Shown here in pieces: positions 49,100 to 61,292 of a stretch of DNA of 64,000 nt. Positions within the stretch are counted from its first letter, which is position 1; each line of letters opens with the position of its first letter. The DNA lies in contig NW_006768787.1 in assembly GCF_000204055.1 (NCBI RefSeq), forward strand, positions 488,309-552,308, written 5' to 3'. The notes below the pieces were generated by a model. The model did not search any database, was not told where the DNA came from, and saw nothing but the letters and a program-made list of their open reading frames with translations. A program made the position numbers and the translations under genes. The DNA is from Melampsora larici-populina 98AG31. Lineage: Eukaryota; Basidiomycota; Pucciniomycetes; Pucciniales; Melampsoraceae.

Positions 49100-49483
49100 T
49101 GTGATTCCTAAATAGGCTATTACCTTTGTTGTATGCTTACGCGCTTTCCGCGCTTTTCTTTTCCCTTAGTGCTTTTCCTCCCTTCCTATTTTTGTTATAC
49201 TCTTTTCCTATTTTACTTGTAGACCAGATCTTGCTAGATCCGTCCCGACCATATACTGTATTTCCTTGTGGACCGAATCCTACAGTACCAGATTCGGTCA
49301 TCTCTCATCTTGTATCACTACGATCTTCGATCGTCTCTTGTTGTACCGCCATTCCATTGTTTTCCTTATTCGTTTCTCGCAGAAGGATGTTTGCCTATAT
49401 AACCTGCTCACATCCTCATAGCAATGGAGAGGACAAGTTACTTCCTACTTACTTTCGTACCCATAAAAGTGAGTAGAATCACA
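49100..49483 (+). repeat. 5' LTR, 384 bp
   Basis: Begins TGTGATTCCTAAATAGG and ends GTGAGTAGAATCACA. The ends form the short inverted repeat TGTGATTC/GAATCACA. I count four base differences from the reassembled 3' LTR, about 1 percent. Confidence 0.95.
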
Positions 49484-49995
49484 AATATATATTTGTGTGT
49501 TTTATTTATTTTTCTTTCTCAATTTCTCTAACTTTAATATCATTATAAACCTGATATCGAAAAGGGCTCGTTCTCTAAATCCGTGATCTAACTTTGTGTT
49601 TCTCAATATCCCTTTCGACAGACAACCGTAATCGAATACCCTATAACCAGAAGCAACAAACCTCCCCACAATCCGGATTAAAACCGTCGTAAGCTTTTGA
49701 AATCTCCTAGCTAGTCATTCCAAATCCTCTCGACACCCTTCCCCTCAATTAGTTAGATTAATTAAAGAATCCCTTCTCTTATACACACAGAACAAATCAC
49801 CAACACCTTATAACCGTTTATCGAAACACTTTCCTCGTGCTTTTTAGCCATTTGATTTTTAAATCACTCATCAGTATCTTTTTGAAGAACCCACGTACGT
49901 AAACCAGACTCTGATCAAGTCTAAATATTCCTAAGAACCATCTCTTAAATTTCCCTTTGCTTCTACCCTATACACGAACCAATAACCCAACAGAA
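49484..49995 (+). other. Retrotransposon leader between LTR and gag
   Basis: About 510 bp untranslated leader. The sequence after the LTR (AATATATATTTGTGTG) does not resemble a tRNA 3'-end complement that I recognise. Confidence 0.5.
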
Positions 49996-52035
49996 ATGGA
50001 AGATCATACCGGATTCATACAAATCCCGGCCGAAGACCTTTGTCTTATCCGCGCCCAACTCAAACAGTTTGGCAACGAACTCCACCAACGCGAACAACAC
50101 CATGCTCGCGAGATAGCCGACCTTCGCCAACAAAACCAAAATGTTTTTCAGCAACAAACTAACCAGATCAACCACCTCGAAAACCTCCTTAACAGTCGAG
50201 CACAGACTCCAGCTCCCCCCAAACCCGATGCCTTTCGGGCTGAACCAAGAAAGTTTACCGGGTATGGAGACAACGCTCACCTCTGGTTTTCAGAATTGGA
50301 ATCCAATTTTACGATGCATCGATATCCCGAATCCTCCTGGGGCGAAATGCTCGGATTGTATTTGGACGAAGAAAGTAATATGTTCTGGCATGAAGTTCGT
50401 AAAACTCAAGGAGGAACCATTACTGATTATCAAGACTTCAAATTGCATTTCCTGAACCATTATAACTTCGACATGATGGTAGAAGAAATATTAGAAAAGG
50501 TCAAAATATGTTACTATAAGGGCGACATCAACGATTATATCTTAAGGTTCAGAAGATTAATGGCGTACCTTCCCCTAGATGTTGTCACTTTCGAGACTCG
50601 CAAATTCAATTTCATCGACAAACTCCCAGCACACTTTAGAGAAAAAATCAATAACAAAGGTGACATCAGAACTAACAAAGATATGGAACTCATCTATTCA
50701 GCTGCGAGAGAAGCCGAGAGAACCGTCAAAATCAACAACCGAAGTTTTAAATCACAAGATTATCACAAATCCTCTAACTCTCATCACAAGAACTTCGACA
50801 AGAAAACCTTCAACTCTCATCGCAGTAGCTTCCGATCTCCAAACCTCTTTGGCAAACCTCACACGGTCACTAATAGCTCCGGACCAATGGATTTAGATTC
50901 AGTAGATATGGCAAAGGTTGAGTGTTATAGCTGTCACGCCATGGGACATATGGCAGACAAATGTCCCAAAGGACACAAGAGGAAACCCTTCAACAACTCA
51001 AGAAATCGCCCTAATAACTCTGATCGCCGGAGACCTAACTTATTACTCATGGAACATCTTCCTTTCTTTCTGTCAGACCTTCTTTCTCTTGACTCGTTTG
51101 TTTCTCCGTTTCAAGATCACGAACTACAGGAAGAAACCCCTTTTATTACCCCTTTCTCTGACGCAGATGGCAAAGTCTACAGAGCGTCGCAAGAATCATC
51201 TGAAAGCCTAGATGGACCAACTGAGGATGGTCAAATCGATCTGGAAGAATACAAAAATCACTACCTCGAAGCACTCCGAGATATCGAACCCGAGACCCTG
51301 CTCAACTTAAACAAAGAAAGAGAGGCAGTAGCTAGAGTAATCAAAGACGCAAATGACTTTTGCTGTTGTAGGTCTTGTAAAGCCTATGGAAACGAGGATA
51401 GTCCACCCACCACCTCAAGCGGTATAAGCTATTTTGATCTGACGCCTCAAGATTTCAACACTTCCAAAAAAAGGACTCACCTCGACAGTCCGAAAGAACA
51501 GGAACCAGGCTGTGACCACGACGTCTTTAGTATAGATATGAAGACTGAGAACCTCAATCCCGAGAAGAAAACCAAACTGGAACTTCCCGTGATTGACGGA
51601 TATCGATACACTACAATTCGGACACCTTCTCCATCGAATGGCCCGGATCCCGTAGAACTAGCCGAACGTGAACTAGTTAACGTTGAGACGTGGAGCCACA
51701 TCCTCAACACCACTTACACCAGTTGGGCCGACAGGGACGACTTTGATTCCGTCTGCACCCCAGACGAAGAAAACTCAAGTACCGCTGCCGTAGAGTCTCG
51801 TGGTAGCATCATGAGTGACGCTCACTCAAATCTCACCGACTACAAAGACCCGGGACCACAGGCCATCAATCTCCCTTCCCTTTCATCCTCGTTACATGAT
51901 TTATCAGTTGTTGACATCGAGTCAAGTTCCTTATCTGAACACAACGGATTAACTCGACCGATCCTCGATGACAATCCACATCTCGCCTCCCACGAGGAGG
52001 ACGGGAAGACCTCCCTACCAATCTATCCTGTTTGA
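49996..52035 (+). CDS. Gypsy Gag polyprotein with CCHC zinc knuckle
   Basis: Starts at Met 49996 (MEDHTGFIQIPAEDL); an in-frame Met at 49957 is also possible. Coiled-coil-like Gln-rich helix, then a retrotransposon Gag core (FTGYGDNAHLWFSELESNF, later KVKICYYKGDINDYILRFRR), a Ser/His/Lys-rich stretch, and the zinc knuckle CYSCHAMGHMADKCP (nucleotides about 50920-50966). A long acidic tail of about 330 residues follows the knuckle, unusual in length. The frame ends in TGA at 52033; the next codons in the same frame lead directly into the protease. Confidence 0.9.
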   Translation: MEDHTGFIQIPAEDLCLIRAQLKQFGNELHQREQHHAREIADLRQQNQNVFQQQTNQINHLENLLNSRAQTPAPPKPDAFRAEPRKFTGYGDNAHLWFSELESNFTMHRYPESSWGEMLGLYLDEESNMFWHEVRKTQGGTITDYQDFKLHFLNHYNFDMMVEEILEKVKICYYKGDINDYILRFRRLMAYLPLDVVTFETRKFNFIDKLPAHFREKINNKGDIRTNKDMELIYSAAREAERTVKINNRSFKSQDYHKSSNSHHKNFDKKTFNSHRSSFRSPNLFGKPHTVTNSSGPMDLDSVDMAKVECYSCHAMGHMADKCPKGHKRKPFNNSRNRPNNSDRRRPNLLLMEHLPFFLSDLLSLDSFVSPFQDHELQEETPFITPFSDADGKVYRASQESSESLDGPTEDGQIDLEEYKNHYLEALRDIEPETLLNLNKEREAVARVIKDANDFCCCRSCKAYGNEDSPPTTSSGISYFDLTPQDFNTSKKRTHLDSPKEQEPGCDHDVFSIDMKTENLNPEKKTKLELPVIDGYRYTTIRTPSPSNGPDPVELAERELVNVETWSHILNTTYTSWADRDDFDSVCTPDEENSSTAAVESRGSIMSDAHSNLTDYKDPGPQAINLPSLSSSLHDLSVVDIESSSLSEHNGLTRPILDDNPHLASHEEDGKTSLPIYPV

Positions 52036-55000
52036 TTCCAAAATATTCAGGTGGACGCCATCATAGATAGCGGCGCGGCGGCCAACTACATCTCAAGGGA
52101 ACAAGTCGACAAGATGAAAGAACTGTTCCCAACCAAAATCGACATTTTGCCTGTCAATCAACAAGGAGTGCGGTTAGCTAACGGCGCGAAAGAATCGTGT
52201 AATCAAGTGGCACTATTCGAAGCAAAAATTCAAGACAAACAAAGCATGGACATCCATGAATTCAATCTCTGAGCTTTTGTCTTACCCTTGCCCAATATCT
52301 CCCTTATTCTTGGACTACCCTGGTTACGCGAACAGAAACCCCTCGTAAATTTCACCACTGGAGTTTACATCGTCAAAAATGGATTCAGAGTACGCCCAAG
52401 ACAGTATGAGCCTAAGTTGTTCACTATGGACAAAGACAACTATGAAAAGTTATTAGAAGATTTGGCAAGAAAGACCGCACCAGCCTGTTGGAAAGAAGAA
52501 ATAGGAACTGTTAATGGTAAGTATAAACATCATATTGACACTGGCGACGCTAAGCCCATTAAGACTCACGGACGACCTCATACGCCTCCAGAACACGCTA
52601 CCATCAAACAGTTTGTTGAAGATAGTATTGCTCAAGGTATAATTGAACCCTCTGACTCACCATGGAGTTCGCCGTTATTACTCGTCAAGAAACCGGATGG
52701 GTCTAATAGGGTATGTGTTGACTATCGTGCTCTGAACAAAGTCACAAAAAAGAACGCTTATCCCTTACCGCGCATCGATGATGCATATTTATTCTTATCC
52801 GGATCAAAGGTCTTCTCCACGATTGATCTAAAATCAGGCTTCTGGCAGGTACCGATGGAAGGTGCGGACAAAGAAAAAACAGCATTCACATGTAGGTTGG
52901 GCCACTTTCAGTGGCGTGTTATGCCCTTTGGTCTTTGTAACGCTCCGGCAACTTTTCAGGAGATGATGAACTCCATCTTGAAAGAAGTAATTGACAAGTT
53001 CGCACTTGTTTATTTAGACGATGTGATAATTTATTCAAAGAGCGAAGAAGAACACAAGAACCACGTGAAAACTGTCTTCAAAATCCTACAAAAGAATGGC
53101 TTGGTCGTTTCAGCCAAAAAATGTAAATTCGGAAAATCCTCTCTACTATTCCTGGGACACATCGTGGACGGAGACGGTATTAGAACGAACCCGGAAAAGA
53201 TTCAAAAAATCGTTGAGTGGCCCAGTACCACTAATATTTCCCACGTACGCGGGTTCTTGAACCTTTGCACTTACTATAAGCGCTTCATTTTAAAGTTCTC
53301 CTCTGTAGCATCCCCATTATACAAATTGACTGAAGGATCCCCACGACCTGGGACGTCAATTGTCTGGGGGGATACAGAGCAACTTGCTTTCGACAAACTC
53401 AAGGCCTCTTTATCTCAAACTGTCCCTCTTCAGCATCCAGAACCCTTCAAGCCGTTCGTACTTGACACCGAAGCCTCCGGTACGAACATAGGAGCGATCC
53501 TTCAACAAGATACCAACGTAAAAGTCCCTGAAGGAGTAAGTTTCGATTATAACCTATATCAAAAAAACCTGAGGAATTCGAATCTGAGACCAATCGCATT
53601 TGAATCACGGAAACTTTCCAAAACGGAACAGAATTATTCTGCCCAAGAACGAGAACTGCTCGCCATCGTACACGGATTGAAACACTTCAGAGGATTCATA
53701 GAAGGTTCGCCTGTTCTAATTCGGACCGATCATGAATCGCTCAAATATTTCAAAACACAGAAGCATATTAACCGACGTCTCGCTCGATTTGTAGACGAGA
53801 TCGAGTTTTTTAACACTCAGATCATCTATCGTCCAGGAAATGATCAATTAGCCGCCGACTCTCTCTCAAGAAAACCGGACACCGAATTTGATACAGATCC
53901 TCCAGAAACCGCCGCCTCACTTTTTGCAATCCACGACCACGAAGGACAATACCGTGAGCTACTACAAAATAAACTACAATTACAATCTGGGATACCTCCT
54001 TCAAAAGTGGGAAATGGAGACTTTTTCTTGGACGGTGACCGCATGGTAAAAATAGACCTCGATCACCCTCACCGAGAACAACTCACAGTCCCAACTAGCC
54101 GGCCTGAAGCCGAAAGGATTTGTTACCGCATCCATGAAGACCTGGGACATTGCAACATTAAAGATGTCACGAGCGCAGTGAAACGACGATACTGGTTTCC
54201 TAACGTCGAAAACACAGTCAAGGAGGCTATAGACTTGTGTGAAGCCTGTCAGGTTCATGCACCAATTTCAAAGAAGCAAGGTATGCCACTACAATTTCTA
54301 CCCCGTGGTAAACCTTTTAGGAAGTGGGGAATGGACTTCGTTGGTCCACTACCCAAGACTCCTAACGGGAACCAATATATCATCACCGCCATAGATTATG
54401 GTACAGGGTGGGCGTATGCTAAAGCTCTTGTTTCCACATCCTCAGACGCAGCAGTCTCACTCGTCAAGGAACTCACTTTGAACCACGGTGTGCCCGAAGA
54501 AATCATAACCGACAACGGGTCAGAATTTATATCCCATAATTTCAAAACTTACCTCAAAAAGAACAATATCAAGCAAAAGAATACATCACCCTATCACCCT
54601 CAGACAAACGGGTTGGACGAAAGGTTCCATGGTACTTTAACCAATGCTCTCCGTAAGTTTTGTAGTCCTTACAATCAAAACTTGTGGGACAACTATCTAA
54701 ATACTTGTTTATTCGCATATCGCGCATCTTTTTCGCACTCAATGAAAGCGTCACCCTTTTATATGGCCTACGGGGCAGAAGCTAGGTTGCCTTCAGAAGC
54801 TGTAAGCATTAAATTCGACAACTCACTAGAGAACCTAGAACTAATACTTAGACAACGTAATATAGCAACCGATAAACTTAACACAACGCGACAAGAGCTC
54901 ATTGATGACCTCAATCAAAGGGCCAAAGAAAGGTCGGTGACGCAAGAGGAATCATATACAGAACGAAACTTTTGACCTGGAGACAGAGTCCTCCGCCAAT

Positions 55001-55248
55001 TTGAAGGCCGACCATCCAAGCTCCATCCCAAGTGGGATGGACCATTCATTATCCAAGAGGCATCTCCCGATGGTACGTTCACACTAATGACTTCCAACGG
55101 ACATGTGCTTAAAGCTAAGGTGAACGGGTGTCGTTTGAAAAAATTCAAAGGATCTACCAATGAATTTTACTTCGCATCTCGCAGATTACACGAACGAGAT
55201 ACAGTGGCTAGAAAACGAAGTAATGGGACATCTGGTACTATGCCGTGA
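52036..55248 (+). pseudogene. Gypsy Pol (protease, RT, RNase H, integrase) with in-frame TGA codons
   Basis: Same frame as Gag. Protease active site AIIDSGAAANYIS near 52057. TGA at 52270. RT from about 52650, with LPRIDDAYLFLSGSKVFSTI and the catalytic YLDD at about 53011-53022. RNase H with VLDTEASGTNIGAILQQ and RTDHESLKYF. Integrase zinc finger (HEDLGHCN to LCEACQVH), first Asp in WGMDFVGPLP, second in IITDNGSEF, Glu in LDERFHGT. A further TGA at 54973 precedes PGDRVLRQFEGRPSKLHPKW, the C-terminal chromodomain-proximal 'GPY/F'-like part (KWDGPFII). The frame ends with TGA at 55246. Apart from the TGA codons at 52033, 52270 and 54973 the frame has no interruption, so the element is nearly intact. 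Confidence 0.92.
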
Positions 55249-55384
55249 AGCATACGAGACTGTCAAGAACAGAACCTCGAGCGAATTCGTATATGAGTTC
55301 TTAACTAACATGTCATCCCTAAATGATAGTGGCATGAAAGAACTAGTGCGACGAAACAAAGGTAAATACAAAGATGTAAACTAG
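55160..55384 (+). CDS. Small ORF overlapping the 3' end of pol
   Basis: Begins at Met 55160, overlaps the last 30 pol codons in another frame, and continues to a TAG at 55382, just before the polypurine tract. 74 residues, acidic and Leu-rich (NEIQWLENEVMGHLVL), probably helical, no family recognised. Some gypsy elements carry an extra 3' ORF; whether this is expressed is unknown. Confidence 0.4.
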   Translation: MNFTSHLADYTNEIQWLENEVMGHLVLCREAYETVKNRTSSEFVYEFLTNMSSLNDSGMKELVRRNKGKYKDVN

Positions 55385-55412
55385 GAAGTTTACGGTCTTA
55401 AGGAGGGGATGG

Positions 55413-55481
55413 TGTGATTCCTAAATAGGCTATTACCGTTGTTGTATGCTTACGCGCTTTCTGCGCTTTTCTTTTCCCTTA
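55413..55481 (+). repeat. 3' LTR, first part (69 bp)
   Basis: Matches the first 69 bp of the 5' LTR with two differences and stops at the TTA (55479-55481) where the Harbinger inserted. Confidence 0.95.
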
Positions 55482-55798
55482 GAGCACCCACTATGGGTGC
55501 GGTTACGAGGTGATTTAGCGTTACCTTGACGCTAAAATTCAGACAGGTCCACTATGGACCTGTTTTACGCTTGCGGTCTGTACCGCTGCGTTAAATCTTG
55601 CACCCCGCGTGCTCAGATCTACGCAACCCTACGACATGATTTATCGTAGGATAATCTGTCAACAACTGTAGTTTTCAAAACCCCAAACTACAAAACATCA
55701 CAAATCATTCCTTCAAACCTCATCCTCAAACTTCAACACCTGAACTTCAAAGTTCGAATTTCAAAAACCTTCCTCATCACACTTCAACACAAATTAAT

Positions 55799-56616
55799 AT
55801 GTCGGTTCCTCCAGCCCCAGCCACTTCAACAGCCACTTCTAAACGTGGCGACAAATGGACTGAACCTGAGCTTGAGCAACTTGCAATTTCTTGGGTTGTG
55901 ACTAGTACACGAGCAGAATACTCAAACAATATGTCAAGTGATGCTTTTTTTGAAGATGTTTCAGTGCATTTCAATTCTCACTCGGTAACCACACGCTCAG
56001 GGAAGATGTGCAAGGGCCAGTGAGTATCATTTCAATTTAGAAATCAAAACATTCAAACTTCTGACTTCTTCTACCTTCCAAATTCAGATGGCGTGTTTTG
56101 AATCCAGCAACCCAAAAGTTCTCGGGTATATATGCTCGTCTGGAGCACGATCCACCATCTGGACATCACCGGATACCTGGATCGTCGATGCAATGAAGAT
56201 CTTTCAGGCTGAGACCAATTCCCCGTTCAAACATCTCGCTGCTAGGCAGAAGCTTCGGTACGAACCTAAATGGGATACTCGTCTGATCAATCAACGCGCG
56301 CATCCCCCTCCAGCACCCCCTGCAGATCTTCTTCCACCTTCAGATGCGATTGGAGAAGATTCAACTCAATCCACTTCAGCCAACAATCATGCTCGGCCAG
56401 ATGATAGTGGCGAGCGTCCAATTGGTGGAAAGGCTGCAAAGAAGCAGCGTCTTGAAAGCAAAAAACAAGCTAATGATGAATCTGAAAGAATCGAGGCCAT
56501 TAAATCATTTACAGCGGTGGCAAGCCGACGAGCAGAAGCTAGCGAAGAATCCAATCGAATTGCAAACAATTTAATGACAAGTGAACTTAAAAGTAAAGAT
56601 CTCGAGATTGCTTGAG
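55799..56616 (+). pseudogene. Myb/SANT-like Harbinger accessory gene with a frameshift
   Basis: Exon 1, 55799-56019, starts MSVPPAPATSTATSKRGDKW and carries KWTEPELEQLAISWVVTST, a Myb/SANT-like first helix typical of these accessory proteins. The intron is 56020-56087. Exon 2 reads WRVLNPATQKFSGIYARLEH and then leaves the frame near 56160. The neighbouring frame continues SPDTWIVDAMKIFQAETNSP, then a disordered segment and a C-terminal charged helix, stopping at 56616. A single missing base near 56155-56165 explains it. The conserved part matches the 'W..L...V.KF.G.Y' DNA-binding domain seen in rust and plant Harbingers. Confidence 0.78.
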
Positions 56617-56699
56617 GAAAAGAAGATGAATGTCCCGATGAGATTTCAAAAAGAATACTACGAGGGCTGAAAGAGGAAGTTGCTCGGCATTATCAATAG

Positions 56700-57018
56700 C
56701 TTATACATAACATTTCATCATCTCGTATTCATTTAAAATTGATACAAATCTTATTCACCAAACACAAGTTGATACTCGTAAAGTAGGTACAGAGGTTATT
56801 CATCAAACAAAAGAAACATCTCAATTCATCAAACAAAAGAAACATCTCAATCCGAATATCTCAAAAATCAATCGATTTCCTTGTATTCATTTAAAATACA
56901 TATGTACAAATCTAATATGTAAAGCCAAATCGTTATAGTAAAAGTTTTAAATGTATAGCAGTTGTTTGCAAATGTTGACATGATAGCAAATGTAAAATTG
57001 ATTTCTAATAATTCTATT
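56700..57018. other. Intergenic region inside the Harbinger
   Basis: AT-rich 3' region between the convergent transposon genes, with two short direct copies of TTCATCAAACAAAAGAAACA at about 56800-56840. No ORF supported. Confidence 0.5.
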
Positions 57019-58378
57019 TCATTCACCCGCTTCCTTCAGCCAGAGATCCATTGTGAGATCGCGCTGTAGCTCTTGATGAGTGTTGGAATTTCTCAGTAGG
57101 AGAGTATTTTGAAGATACGCCATAAGAGTATTTTGTACTGCTGGATCTGCCAGTTTCGGTACGATCCTGGTTTGAGAAGTGTAACTCTCGATTATAGGAT
57201 CGAGTGATCCTCGGTCTTGAATAATCATATTGTGTAGTACTAGACAGCACATCATAGCCGAGTGCATATCTACTAAATACCACATACGACATGACATTCG
57301 AGTGATTGCGAAACAAATCTGAATGACACCAAAAGCCCTTTCAATATCCTTCCTAGCTCCCTCTTGAGCTGAAGCAAAGAGCCTGGCCGCTGGAGCTTGG
57401 CGATCTCGTGGTGCTTTGACGATGGTCGGCCAGTCGGGATAGATTCCATCACCTAAATAATAGGCCTGCTTATAGAGATGTCCATTGACGGTGAAATGGA
57501 CTTCATCTTCATTTCCTAGATGATTCAAGAAGATTTGAATCTCAGTTCATGATTTTGGAATAAACATGAACTGGATTTGAAATAAACTTACCTTTGAGGA
57601 AGTCAGTGAAAAGAAACAACCGGTTTAATACGTTGATATCGTTCAACGAACCCGGCGTTCCGAAGAAAGCATGCCAGATCGTGAGATCTTGGGATGCAAC
57701 TGCTTCGAGGATGACCGTAGGGGTGTGTTCTTTTCCTTCGAACTGCCCAGCCCATGCAAGTGGGCAGTTCTTCCAAGCCCAGTGCATGCCATCAAGGCTA
57801 CCCTTACAACCAGGAAGCCCACGGATCTCGTATTCTTTCATGATTCGAGTGAGCTCCTCGGGATTTGGAGGTCAAAGATAATCGGGACCGTATATTTCAT
57901 TTATGTGTTTCATGAATAGCTTCAGACAGAGTATAGCAGTAGTTTTGCCAATACCGACGTAGTCGTCCGTCGCATCAGCTGGAATTCCCAGGGTGAGCTG
58001 TTTCAAAGCACACACAACCTTCTGATATACCGTGAGTCCCATCACTCCACATGCATCAGGTTTTTGAAGCCAAAACTGATGATGTTTCTGCAAATCTTTG
58101 ATGATTCTCAAGCAGAGCTCTTTGCTCATTCGAAATTGACGTTCGAATTTTGATTTGTATCTGGCATTCGGTGCGAAGTAGTCATTGTAAAGTTGCTGAC
58201 CGCGAGCAACACGGTCTCTATCTATACGTATACGAGTATGAGGAAGGGGTGGCGGTGGTGGGAGCTCATTGAAGAGGCAGTCGAAGACCAACTGGTCATA
58301 GTACTGCTGCTCATTGTCGTCGTTTGAAGACTTCAAAAGCCGTTCGATTTGTTTTTTCAAGGAGCTCGGAGCAGGCAT
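57019..58378 (-). pseudogene. Harbinger DDE transposase (ALP1-like) with one TGA
   Basis: Exon 1 58378-57592 and exon 2 57515-57019, phase 1 junction. DDE residues: GCKGSLDGMHWAW (Asp), FGTPGSLNDINVLNRL (Asp), GARKDIERAFGVIQ (Glu). N-terminal HTH-like region with RQFRMSKELCLRIIKDLQKH. One in-frame TGA at 57874-57872 follows YGPDYL; the frame then resumes with PPNPEELTRIMKEYEIRGLP. Without that codon the protein is about 427 residues, the normal length. A C-to-T change in a CGA Arg codon would explain the stop. Confidence 0.9.
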
Positions 58379-58610
58379 TTGGTGATTTTTTTTGGATGAA
58401 ATCTATGAAAGATAAATCATTTCATTTCAAAATTAGACCACTGTGGATCTGGTCGATCCACAGTGATTTATCTTTGGTAAAGCAGACGTTACATCATCCC
58501 ATAGTGGAATTCATGCGTGTAACAATTTAGTTGTTACACGCATCATCAAATTTGGCGTTCAGGAACGCAAAGTCTACGATAAATCACGCCCACCATAGTG
58601 GGTGCTCTTA

Positions 58611-58916
58611 GAGCACCCACTATGGTTGCGTTAACTCGGTGATTTAGCGTTACCCTAACGCTAAAATACCAACAGGTCCACTATGGACCTGTTTTAGACC
58701 TGCGGTCCGTACGGCTGCGTCAAGTCTTGCACTTCGTGTGTTCAGATTTACGCAAGCCTACGACTTGATTTATCGTAGGAACTAGGGAAAGCAGACGATA
58801 AATCATCCCATAGTGGATTTCACGCGGTTATCAACTTTGGTAAAACACGCATGATCAAACTTCGCGCTCAGGAACGCAAACTTTACGATAAAACACTCCC
58901 ACCATAGTGGGTGCTC
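58611..58916 (+). mobile_element. 306-bp PIF/Harbinger-derived MITE, young copy
   Basis: Starts GAGCACCCACTATGG and ends CCATAGTGGGTGCTC, flanked by TTA at 58608-58610 and 58917-58919. It shares its left part and right part with the adjacent 3.13-kb Harbinger and lacks the genes, so it is an internal-deletion derivative. It inserted next to the Harbinger at the same TTA. Confidence 0.93.
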
Positions 58917-58919
58917 TTA

Positions 58920-59234
58920 GTGCTTTTCCTCCCTTCCTATTTTTGTTATACTCTTTTCCTATTTTACTTGTAGACCGGATCTTGCTAGATCCGTCCCGAC
59001 CATATACTGTATTTCCTTGTGGACCGAATCCTACAGTACCAGATTCGGTCATCTCTCATCTTGTATCACTACGATCTTCGATCGTCTCTTGTTGTACCGC
59101 CATTCCATTGTTTTCCTTATTCGTTTCTCGCAGAAGGATGTTCGCCTATATAACCTGCTCACATCCTCATAGCAATGGAGAGGACAAGTTACTTCCTACT
59201 TACTTTCGTACCCATAAAAGTGAGTAGAATCACA
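58920..59234 (+). repeat. 3' LTR, second part (315 bp)
   Basis: Continues the LTR from GTGCTTTTCCTCCC to GAATCACA. 69 + 315 = 384 bp, exactly the length of the 5' LTR. Two base differences in this part. Confidence 0.95.
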
Positions 59235-59499
59235 ACGGTGTCTCGCTCACACAGGTGCAGGTCCGGGTGACAGACTACAGTACTGCGGGTATTCTGCTAC
59301 ACTACATACACTGAAACAATGATGGTTTTACATATGTATTCAACGTGTCCTCAACTCCGCTGTGATACGAGTTGGAAGCTATCTTGATAATTAATCGCCG
59401 TCATCAAACTAGCTAGCCACACCAACCCATATCGATCTGATCAATTTCAATTCCAACTTCAACTTCAACCTGCATTCTCCTTTTTCTTCTTCTTAAAAA

Positions 59500-61109
<1,610 letters not shown>

Positions 61110-61292
61110 TGAAGTTGTATGTTTGAAACTCATTTGGTTTACTTTGGTTCCTTTTTGTTTTGATTTCAATTTTCTACTTTTGTTTTTGAATTTCTTTTTT
61201 TAAAGCATATCTAGATTACAAAAAAGTGATTTTTACAAGAGTTTGTAATGTTTTATATGGTGGTTGTGAATAGAGAATTTGAATTCAATAGA
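61110..61292. other. Convergent 3' region
   Basis: 183 bp between the stop codons of the Arf-GAP (plus) and the CCDC43-like gene (minus); the 3' UTRs must nearly meet. Confidence 0.5.

Larger units (their letters stand above)
55482..58607. mobile_element. PIF/Harbinger transposon, 3.13 kb, GAGCACCC family
   Basis: Ends GAGCACCCACTATGG on both sides, flanked by TTA at 55479-55481 and 58608-58610. It contains a Myb-like accessory ORF (plus) and an ALP1-like DDE transposase (minus), convergent. Both genes are broken by one lesion each. Its terminal 170-190 bp at the left and about 160 bp at the right are shared with the 306-bp MITEs, so it is their likely parent family. Confidence 0.92.
49100..59234 (+). 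mobile_element. Ty3/gypsy LTR retrotransposon, young, with nested DNA transposons in the 3' LTR
   Basis: Bounded by LTRs starting TGTGATTCC and ending GAATCACA, with a 4-bp ACGG duplication at 49096-49099 and 59235-59238. Order: 5' LTR, leader, gag with CCHC knuckle, protease, reverse transcriptase, RNase H, integrase, a small overlapping ORF, polypurine tract (55399-55412, AAGGAGGGGATGG), 3' LTR. Domain order RT-RH-INT places it in the Ty3/gypsy group. Without the nested DNA elements the retrotransposon is about 6.7 kb. I could not identify a standard tRNA primer-binding site after the 5' LTR. Confidence 0.95.

Noticed and set aside
49126..49476. 116-codon ORF in the 5' LTR (repeated in the 3' LTR at 58907-59227)
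   Set aside because: Lies within the LTR; hydrophobic start is fortuitous and the frame is set by LTR sequence.
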